A stretch of DNA of 64,000 bases from Aspidapion aeneum (taxonomy: Eukaryota > Arthropoda > Insecta > Coleoptera > Brentidae): contig OY755045.1 of assembly GCA_963576565.1 (NCBI GenBank), positions 5,701,477-5,765,476 on the forward strand, given 5' to 3'. The notes under the pieces were generated by a model, which saw nothing but the letters and a program-made list of their open reading frames with translations, made no database searches and was not told the origin of the DNA. Position numbers and translations under genes: made by a program. Shown piece after piece: positions 54,806 to 64,000 of the stretch; the first letter of the stretch is position 1; every line of letters starts with the position of its first letter.

Positions 54806-55098
54806 ATTAAGCTACAAAAACAAAAATATACAAAATTTTTAAGCTCAAACACAATGAAAATAAAAAATAATGTAAAATAATGAACTTAAAACTGGCGAGC
54901 CGACGTGCAAGCACTTGTTTACACAAGAAAATTTTCCTTTTCTGCGCGCATGCAAATTCAGTCAGCTGCAGACTTTTTTGATACATGCATGCAAAAAAAT
55001 AACTTGTGTGCAAGTCGGTGTTTACACTTGCAAATTTAACTTACTGGCGCGCCAGTTTTTATTGGCGCCAGCAAATCCATGCATGTGTAAACTCTCCT

Positions 55099-55428
55099 TA
55101 AATGATTCTTCTTACCCTGATCTAACTTGGTGGTCAATCTCTGGCCAACTTTGTCGTCTGCAACAAAAAGTCGATGCTCTTTCTGGCGTTGTTTTTGGCG
55201 ACCTTTGTCGGAAACTACCGGGTCTTCTTACTGGCGGGGCTGGTACCAGTTGGTCTAGCGTACTGCGCCTTCGTTGGACCTAAATAATATACGTATTATT
55301 TATACGTTTATATGGGACACTCACTATAATTTTAATAATGGAAAAAATATGTAAAAAAAATGCAATTTTTTGAAAATCAATTTGAGTAATTTTTTGAGCA
55401 CGAAATAATAATAAGTTAAGGTTCTTAC
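55099..55428. other. Flank of the Ser-rich exon
   Basis: A short GC-richer stretch (55,100-55,280) reads through without a recognised product; it may be the target region of the Harbinger insertion. Confidence 0.35.
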
Positions 55429-55558
55429 CAAGGCGACAGCTCCAGGGGCAGGTACCACTTTGGGAAAGCCAGGGGTGTTGCTATCCCCCGAATTACTTCT
55501 GGATGTGGGGGACACTCCTTGACTGCTTTCCTGAGTATCTGTGCGACTCAAGGAAAAT
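55429..55558 (-). CDS. Ser/Pro-rich exon, possibly an upstream exon of the Munc13-4/BAIAP3-like gene
   Basis: The minus-strand acceptor TTTGTTTTAG (exon from 55,558) and donor GTAAGAAC (exon end 55,429) enclose 130 bp. The product is FSLSRTDTQESSQGVSPTSR then SNSGDSNTPGFPKVVPAPGA and VAL, a disordered low-complexity linker with no domain. It begins by completing a codon and ends in phase 0. The exon at 30,329 needs two preceding bases of a codon, so the two cannot be direct neighbours; at least one exon lies between, or they belong to different genes. Strand and base composition agree with the same gene. Confidence 0.65.
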
Positions 55559-56559
55559 CTAAAACAAATTAAAAACATTTTTATAAAAACAATTTTTTTA
55601 TTTTCTTTAGCACCTACTAAAACGGACGTGTTAAAATCTCGCAAAACAGGACGTTTTTAAAATGTACTTTTAAGATCCCTTAGGGCCGCAACATTTGCGT
55701 ACCTAAAAAAACGTTTAAAAACTTACTAAAAATGAATTTTTAAAACGCGCAATCAGGACGTTTTCAAAACGTACTTAGGCCCTTAGAGCCCTAACCAATA
55801 AGTACGTTTCTAAAACGTGTCAAGAATGATGAAATTTCAACACCCTGTATCTCGAAAACTAAGCGTTTGTGGACCTATGTTTATATGAATTTTTTGCATT
55901 GAAATCACACAAAGAAATTAACATTAAAATGTTGTTATTGCTTTTTAAAACACCCTGTATATAAAGCCTTATTCTTTTATAAAGAAAATCCTTCTGAAAT
56001 TCTTTGTTCCAGGCTTTATTCGTTGGCTGTCATTGATATAAAACTAACAGATACAGAAAGGACAATTCATGAAAGACAGCCCAAAAAATTGTTTTTGATC
56101 TTGTCGTCAGCTGGGAGCAAGCGTTAATCTGGGTCAAAATCTAGGGGGGGGGGGTAATAGTCGACAAAAAATTATTTGTAAATTATTTTTTTTTCTAGGA
56201 GGAGTAATTCTACTGTTTTCCCTTTAATTGTTAGAAAATAGTGCATATTTTTTTTTCTAGAGGGGGTAATTACCACGTTACCCCCCTCAAATCCGTGTTT
56301 GGCTGGGGGTTTTTGGCTTTGTCTCTTTGTTCGCAGGGTTTATCAAGTTTTCTTAAAATATTTAATTACTGAAACATTTTGACGTCGATACGTTTTAGGT
56401 TTTCGAGATATAGATATCGTATTTGCCAAAAGTAGCACCCCGCATTGAAAAACTTTAATCTAGTTTTTAGTCTATATGCGTTTTGATGATTTTTATATAT
56501 GTAGCGCCTTTTTGTCACACGTTTAAAACAAAACTAAAAATAAGTTTTTTGTACAATTT
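55559..56559. other. Non-coding, AT-rich
   Basis: AACACCCTGTAT occurs at 55,840 and 55,951, and G runs (56,143 and 56,261) suggest decayed MITE ends. No gene is seen. Confidence 0.4.
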
Positions 56560-56574
56560 TAGGCAAAAATGGCA

Positions 56575-58690
56575 AGTACTATTCGCCCTATGTTAGGAAT
56601 GGGGCTGTCCCTTCTATTTTCCAGCTTGCCATATTGTTGTATTTCCACAGCATTAAATTTAATTCGAAATTGCGCGAGCTAAATATTTAATATTGCAAAA
56701 AACAAAAGGAAAAAATTAGCAGTAAATTAAAAACTGGTTGCTTGGAATTTTCCTTAAGGCTAATTGAAATTTAAAAAAAATTAACATTAGGTGCAGCGAG
56801 GTATTCGATTTTATCCAATAAGTTGAACAAAATGGCACATGTGAAATATTTTTAAAATTAAATATTTTTTTTACTTTTATTTTAGTGTTTTATAACATTC
56901 GTTAAACTAATATTCAATAAAAATTATGTATTTTTGTTAGTTTTTACCTCCATTTTTAAAAAATATATGAGCATTTTAGTAAAAAGTTTGCCATATTATA
57001 CCATTTTCCCCTACATATGCCTACGTGGCACCCTATTTTAGAAATGGGACTGTCCCCTCTATTTTCCAACTTGCTATATCGTTGTAGTCCCAATGTTTTC
57101 ACAGGATTAAATTTAATTCGAAATTGCGCGACCTAAATAATTAATATTGCAAAAAACAAAAGGAAAAAATTAGCAGTAAATTAAAAACTGGTTGCTTGGA
57201 ACTTTCCTTAAAACTAATTGAAATTTAAAAAAAATTAACATTGGGTGCAGCGAGGTATTCGATTTTATCCAATAAGTTGAACAAAATGGCACATGTGAAA
57301 TATTTTTAAAATTAAATATTTTTTTTACTTTTATTTTAGTGTTTTATAACACATTTGTGTATTATTCGTTAAACTAATATTCAATAAAAATTATGTACTT
57401 TTGTTAGTTTTTTAACTCCAATCTTAAAAAGTATATGAGCATTTTAGTAAAAAGTGTGCCATATTATACCATTGTCCCCTACATATGGGATTGTCCCCTC
57501 TATTTTCCAGCTTGCTATATCGTTGTAGTCCCAATATTTTCACAGGATTAAATTTAATTCGAAATTGCGCGACCTAAATAATTAATATTGCAAAAAACCA
57601 AAGGAAAAAATTAGCAGTAAATTAAAAACTGGTTGCTTGGAACTTTCCTTAAGGCTAATTAAAATTTAAAAAAAATTAACATTAGATGCAGCGAGGTATT
57701 CGATTTTATCCAATAAGTTGAACAAAATGGCACATGTGAAATATTTTTAAAATTAAATATTTTTTTTACTTTTATTTTAGTGTTTTATAACATTCGTTAA
57801 ACTAATATTCAATAAAAATTATGTACTTTTGTTAGTTTTTTACCTCCATTCTTAAGAAGTATATGAGCATTTTAGTAAAAGTGTGCCATATTATACCGTT
57901 GTCCCCTACATATGGGACTGTCCCCTCTATTTTCCAGCTTGCTATATCGTTGTAGTCCCAATGTTTTCACAGGATTAAATTTAATTCGAAATTGCGCGAC
58001 CTAAATAATTAATATTGCAAAAAACCAAAGGAAAAAATTAGCAGTAAATTAAAAACTGGTTGCTTGGAACTTTCCTTAAGGCTAATTGAAATTTTAAAAA
58101 AATTAACATTAGGTGCAGCGAGGTATTCGATTTTATCCAATAAGTTGAACAAAATGGCAGATGTGAAATATTTTTAAAATTAAATATTTTTTTTACTTTT
58201 ATTTTAGTGTTTTATAACATTCGTTAAACTAATATTCAATAAAAATTATGTACTTTTGTTAGTTTTTAACTCCATTCTTAAGAAGTATATGAGCATTTTA
58301 GTAAAAGTGTGCCATATTATACCGTTGTCCCCTACATATGGGACTGTCCCCTCTATTTTCCAGCTTGCTATATCGTTGTAGTCCCAATGTTTTCACAGGA
58401 TTAAATTTAATTCGAAATTGCGCGACCTAAATAATTAATATTACAAAAAACCAAAGGAAAAAATTAGCGGAAATTTAAAACTGGTTGCTTGGAACTTTCC
58501 TTAAGGCTAATTGAAATTTAAAAAAAAATTAACATTAGGCGCAGCGAGGTATTCCATTTTAATCAATAAGTTGGGCAAAATGGCACATGTGAAATACTTT
58601 TAAAATTAAATATATTTTTATTTTTATTTTAGTGTTATTATAACATATTTGTGTATTATCACAAAAAATATAGGTCTTTGTGGTATTATT
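56575..58690. repeat. Tandem array of ~426-444-bp units, about 5 copies
   Basis: GGGACTGTCCCCTCTATTTT-type starts lie at 56,602, 57,046, 57,487, 57,914 and 58,340. Units share CAGGATTAAATTTAATTCGA, TGGTTGCTTGGAACTTTCCT, GCAGCGAGGTATTCGATTTT and TAATATTCAATAAAAATTAT. The first unit is the most divergent. No ORF. Confidence 0.95.
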
Positions 58691-58708
58691 TGTTAAGTTT
58701 ATATTTAC

Positions 58709-61700
58709 TATACAGTTGATCAACAAAAGCACTGAGTTGCAGTATAGTGGGACTATAGAGATGCGAAAAAACCACACTCTGACTTATGATTCGAAAACAC
58801 AGTCATTTAGCGAATTTTAGGGTAGGGAATCCCATAAGACCAAAATGACCAAATTTTAAAAATTCATATTTCACAAGTTATACAGTTGATCAACAAAAGC
58901 ACTGAGTTGCAGTATAGTGGGACTATAGAAATTCGAAAAAACCACACATTGACTTAAGATTCGAAAAAACGTCATTTAGCGAATTTTAGGGTAGGGAATC
59001 CCATAAGACCAAAATGACCAACTTTAAAAATTCATATTTCACAAACTATACAGTTGATCAACAAAAGCACCGAGTTGCAGTATAGTGGGACTATAGAGAT
59101 GCGAAAAAACCACACATTGACTTAAGATTCGAAAAAACGTCATTTAGGGAATTTTAGGGTGGGGAATCCCATAAGACCAAAATGACCAAACTTTAAAAAT
59201 TCATATTTTACAAACTATACAGTTTATCAACAAAAGCATCGAGTTGCAGTATAGTGGGACCATAGAGATGCGAAAACACCACACACTGACTTAAGATTCA
59301 AAAAAACGTCATTTAGCGAATTTTAGGGTAGGGAATCCCATAAGACCAAAATGACCAAATTTTAAAAATTCATATTTCACAAACTATACAGTTGATCAAC
59401 AAAAGCACCGAGTTGCAGTATAGTGAGACCATAGAGATGCGAAAACACCACACACTGACTTAAGATTCAAAAAAACGTCATTTAGCGAATTTTAGGGTAT
59501 GGGAATCCCACGAGACCAAAATGACCAAACTTTAAAAATTCATATTTTACAAACTATACAGTTTATCAACAAAAGCATCGAGTTGCAGTATAGTGGGACC
59601 ATAGAGATGCGAAAACACCACACACTGACTTAAGATTCAAAAAAACGTCATTTAGCGAATTTTAGGGTAGGGAATCCCATAAGACCAAAATGACCAAATT
59701 TTAAAAATTCATATTTCACAAACTATACAGTTGATCAACAAAAGCACCGAGTTGCAGTATAGTGAGACCATAGAGATGCGAAAACACCACACACTGACTT
59801 AAGATTCAAAAAAACGTCATTTAGCGAATTTTAGGGTATGGGAATCCCACGAGACCAAAATGACCAAATTTAAAAAATTCATATTTTACAAACTATACAG
59901 TTTATCAACAAAAGCACCGAGTTGCAGTATAGTGGGATTATAGAGATGCGAAAAAACCACACATTGACTTAAGATTCGAAAAAACGTCATTTAGCGAATT
60001 TTAGGGTAGGGAATCCCATAAGACCAAAATGACCAAACTTTAAAAATTCATATTTTACAAACTATACAGTTTATCAACAAAAGCATCGAGTTGCAGTATA
60101 GTGAGACCATAGAGATGCGAAAACACCACACACTGACTTAAGATTCAAAAAAACGTCATTTAGCGAATTTTAGGGTATGGGAATCCCATGAGACCAAAAT
60201 GACCAAATTTTAAAAATTCATATTTTACAAACTATACAGTTTATCAACAAAAGCACCGAGTTGCAGTATAGTGGGACTATAGAGATGCGAAAAAACCACA
60301 CATTGACTTAAGATTCGCAAAAACGTCATTTAGCGAATTTTAGGGTAGGGAATCCCATAAGACCAAAATGACCAATCTTTAAAAATTCATATTTCACAAA
60401 CTATACAGTTTATCAACAAAAGCACCGAGTTGCAGTATAGTGGGGCCATAGAGATGCCAAAACACCACACACTGACCTAAGATTCAAAAAAACGTCATTT
60501 AGCGAATTTTAGGGTACGAGAATCCCATGAGACCAAAAGGACCAAATTTTAAAAATTCATATTTTACAAACTATACAGTTGATCAACAAAAGCACCGAGT
60601 TGCAGTATAGTGGGGCCATAGAGATGCCAAAACACCACACACTGACCTAAGATTCAAAAAAACGTCATTTAGCGAATTTTAGGGTACGAGAATCCCATGA
60701 GACCAAAAGGACCAAATTTTAAAAATTCATATTTTACAAACTATACAGTTGATCAACAAAAGCACCGAGTTGCAGTATAGTGGGACTATAGAGATGCGAA
60801 AAAACCACACATTGACTTAAGATTCGAAAAAACGTCATTTAGCGAATTTTAGGGTAGGGAATCCCATAAGACGAAAATGACCAAACTTTAAAAATTCATA
60901 TTTTACAAACTATACAGTTTATCAACAAAAGCATCGAGTTGCAGTATAGTGGGACCATAGAGATGCGAAAACACCACACACTGACTTAAGATTAAAAAAA
61001 ACGTCATTTAGCGAATTTTAGGGTAGGGAATCCCATTGGACCAAAATGACCAAATTTTAAAAATTCATATTTTACAAACTATACAGTTGATCAACAAAAG
61101 CACCGAGTTGCAGTATAGTGGGGCCATAGAGATGCCAAAACACCACACACTGACCTAAGATTCAAAAAAACGTCATTTAGCGAATTTTAGGGTACGAGAA
61201 TCCCATGAGACCAAAAGGACCAAATTTTAAAAATTCATATTTTACAAACTATACAGTTTATCAACAAAAGCACCGAGTTGCAGTATAGTGGGGCCATAGA
61301 GATGCCAAAACACCACACACTGACCTAAGATTCAAAAAAACGTCATTTAGCGAATTTTAGGGTACGAGAATCCCATGAGACCAAAAGGACCAAATTTTAA
61401 AAATTCATATTTTACAAACTATACAGTTGATCAACAAAAGCACCGAGTTGCAGTATAGTGGGGCCATAGAGATGCCAAAACACCACACACTGACCTAAGA
61501 TTCAAAAAAACGTCATTTAGCGAATTTTAGGGTACGAGAATCCCATGAGACCAAAAGGACCAAATTTTAAAAATTCATATTTTACAAACTATACAGTTTA
61601 TCAACAAAAGCACCGAGTTGCAGTATAGTGGGGCCATAGAGATGCCAAAACACCACACACTGACCTAAGATTCAAAAAAACGTCATTTAGCGAATTTTAG

Positions 61701-61855
61701 GGTACGAGAATCCCATGAGACCAAAAGGACCAAATTTTAAAAATTCATATTTTACAAACTATACAGTTGATCAACAAAAGCACCGAGTTGCAGTATAGTG
61801 GGACTATAGAGATGCGAAAAAACCACACACTGACTTAATATTCGAAAAAACGTCT
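58709..61855. repeat. 170-bp satellite array, about 18.5 monomers
   Basis: TATACAGTT starts at 58,709, 58,879, 59,047, 59,216, 59,385, 59,555, 59,724, 59,894, 60,063, 60,233, 60,402, 60,572, 60,742, 60,911, 61,080, 61,250, 61,420, 61,590 and 61,760 (168-170-bp steps). Each contains GAGTTGCAGTATAGTGGGAC, TTTAGCGAATTTTAGGGTA and AATCCCATAAGACCAAAATG. It directly follows the ~430-bp array. Confidence 0.97.
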
Positions 61856-64000
61856 TGCGTTACACTCAATGTTATTTTAATGTTTTTTTTTCTTGAAAAT
61901 GCGTTAAAAGGGGGGGTGGGGGGTCAAGAATCCTGAGTTTCTGCGTTGCGTAATTTAAGAACGCTCCCTAAGGTTACAAAATATGAAAGATAATATTTTT
62001 TTAAATATTTGCAATATTCCCAATATTTCCAAGACACCTTCGGAAATTTCCAATATTTCCATTCGAAATATTTACATCACTAGATGCTGATTACTTTTCT
62101 CCTGGTAAAAGAAAGGAATACGAGTAACAGAAAAGAAATGAGGAACAAAAGGAAAGCCCGGAAGGAAAATATTATAATAAAGGCCTTTATATAAAACGAC
62201 GACGAATGAACAAAAAAACCAATTAAAAAAAATACTGTAGTCCTTGATCGGTAATTCTGCTAATTTTCTTCTCAAAGTGAAAATATACAGAGTGTATGGT
62301 TTACAATATCTTAATGGCTGATAGAGAAAGGCAAAATAAGAAAAAAAATCATATAATATAACTAAGAAAATTTATAACCAAAAAGTTTAAGAAATCATTA
62401 ACTTTAAGGCTCTATATCTCAATAACAATTTTTTTCTTATTTTGAGCGCCTCAATATTGTGAGTGATGGACACCCTACCCTGGTTTCTAACAGGTACAAA
62501 TATCAGAAAGCAGGTATTTTTATAGTCAGAAAGAGAAATGCTATTTAAAAATGAATCTGCAGCGTGCTCCATATAGCGTGTTTTTAAAATGTTTTTTCGC
62601 GCTTAAGAGATGAAAACGGCAAAGCTACCGCATTGCAGGGATTAAAATATATAGAAAATAAAAATCGGGATGAGAAGTGGCAAATCAGAAACAAAAAGTA
62701 AACATTCAACAAAAAATATTTAAAAAATCCCAAAAAAAGTTGGAAAAACTTAGGAAAAAGTTTAAAAAGTGTGAAAAAAAAACCTTATAAACCTCGTGAT
62801 AAAAGCGTCTGGTTCTCCCTTGATGAATTATACAATATTTTTCGCCTCGGGGTAAAAAGTACCAGAATTATCCCATGGTATATAATATACTATTAAAAAT
62901 GCCAAGCATTAAACGCATTTTAAAGCTTTTTTAGTGATAAAACCAACTAAATAAACTTTTTAAAAAATCGCTTTAATGGGCCTATAAAATATCAAACAAC
63001 AACGTTGTAGTTTAACGTGCTTTTTTATGCTTTTGTGCCCTTTATAAAATTAAAATGCCTTTAATGTCTCCATTCTCTGCGAAAGCCCCTTTTTATACAC
63101 TTTTATTTTGTGCTAAGTAAGTTAAAAGAACATATAAGTATCAAAAAGTATGAGCAAAAAGTGAAATTAAAGAGAGAAAAATAATAAAAAGTTTCGGAAT
63201 CTCTTTCTCTGAACGCAAACGCAACATACATACATGTGCGTGGTGTCTCAATTCAAGAATCAGAAACTTAACTCCAACAGAAACAACTACTCCTGTTGGT
63301 TCCACGCAACTTATGTTCTACACGGAGCTATCGCCTGCATTCACCTGATGATGGCCCAAAAAGGCCGAAACCGATCGTGGATTGTCATGAATCACTGTTC
63401 CTGCAGATTTTCAGGACGTGTTCCAAACAGGGATCATTCGTATCCTTGTGATCGACGTTGGAGAGAGTGAAAACCAAATAGTTTTAACAAGTTCCCAACG
63501 AAAGCATCAAACCATCAGTATAATTCAATGCCGGTAGGGGTATTTTCCCTCGGAGTAGTTGTTTCTGTTGGTTTCACACATCGTATACGAGTTTCAAACA
63601 AAGAAATATATACCACTGCAAATAAATTTAAAAAAATCTTTCATACGATATTTCTGGAATTAAATCATTTTCATAGTTCTATGGAAAATAAAAACATTTT
63701 TTCGTCCCCTGGAGAAAATAAAAAGCTGTTAAGCTTTTAAAAACTCTAAAATTAAGCGTGAGCGGTTGCTGAGTGTTAAAAATTAGGTATTTATAACTTT
63801 TTTATGCATGGTCTTATAGGCCTAAAGTCAGCAAAAAACTCTACAGTAATTGAAATTTTAATCTCGCAGTAAATGGAAAAAAAAAGTTGTAAAAAAATAC
63901 AAGCACAATAAAACACTAGGTAAGGTTACTTATTTGATTTGATGATGAGGTCAGGTAGCGTATTTACATTTCCGTGCTGATTTCACGGCAGCGCTGTCTT
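61856..64000. other. AT-rich, no gene supported
   Basis: Short ORFs at 62,072, 62,387, 63,234 and 63,528 lack motifs or splice context. GATGATGGCCCAAAAAGGCC followed by GAAACCG at 63,348 forms a hairpin with a ribozyme-like tail (see findings). G run at 61,910-61,923. Confidence 0.5.

Larger units (their letters stand above)
54080..55098. mobile_element. PIF/Harbinger element, internally deleted (~1.0 kb)
   Basis: Inverted ends GTTTACACATGCATG...GTGGCGCCAG (54,085) and CTGGCGCGCCAG...GGCGCCAGCAAATCCATGCA...TGTGTAAAC (to 55,092) form TIRs; further subterminal copies of (T)GGCGCGCCAGT and TTACACTTG follow. Two convergent coding remnants, a nuclease N-terminus (plus) and a MADF protein (minus), are those expected of Harbinger elements. 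Confidence 0.85.

Noticed and set aside
63234..63740. Two short plus-strand ORFs near the right end
   Set aside because: No motif or coding composition; they overlap the ribozyme-like repeat end.

Overview
The window reads as nuclear DNA of an insect with a large, transposon-rich genome. It is AT-rich, has introns with standard splice sites, and carries insect-type LINEs, Penelope-like elements (PLEs), PIF/Harbinger, hAT and Crypton-like elements, MITEs and four classes of tandem array. A beetle would fit, but the order cannot be fixed from sequence alone. No bacterial, viral or CRISPR features were seen.

Host coding is sparse. Two exons on the minus strand (30,113-30,329 and 17,031-17,226) join in phase. 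They encode the N-terminal part of a Munc13-4/BAIAP3-like protein up to the start of its first C2 domain, and the 12.9-kb intron between them is filled with nested mobile elements. A third minus-strand exon (55,429-55,558, Ser/Pro-rich) may belong to the same gene, but its phase requires at least one more exon in between.

Layout. 1-6,388: satellite-like array of about 490-bp units, each holding a reverse-transcriptase (RT) fragment; its last unit runs into a longer LINE A copy (to about 7,510). 7.8-11.1 kb: LINE B remnants and a THAP-domain ORF between inverted repeats. 11.9-14.8 kb: degenerate repeats, a 130-bp tandem repeat and two palindromic elements. 15.3-17.2 kb: LINE B, a direct repeat, a terminal-inverted-repeat (TIR) pair and the host C2 exon. 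18.7-20.1 kb: a TIR element. 20.9-25.3 kb: a 911-bp TIR element, two copies of an unclassified repeat E, and a nearly intact LINE C with target-site duplication (TSD). 25.7-29.7 kb: PLE, a decayed P-like TIR element and a hAT-like composite. 30.1-30.3 kb: host exon. 31.2-35.4 kb: a PLE split by a tyrosine-recombinase (Crypton-like) element bounded by lox-like palindromes. 35.6-36.8 kb: hAT element. 38-42.7 kb: LINE B with a second TIR element, repeat E with an RNase H LINE, LINE A. 44-47 kb: long-TIR and foldback elements and a hAT MITE. 47.4-51.3 kb: LINE B and a 320-bp array. 52.3-55.1 kb: LINE A and a Harbinger element. 55.4 kb: exon. 56.6-61.9 kb: two more tandem arrays (about 430 and 170 bp). 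61.9-64 kb: AT-rich, nothing clear.

The element most likely to be a functional and under-described system is the tyrosine recombinase at 33.2-34.3 kb. All expected catalytic residues are visible, and repeated GTGCGGGAAAGT-type half-sites, including a perfect 26-bp palindrome, lie on both sides of it.
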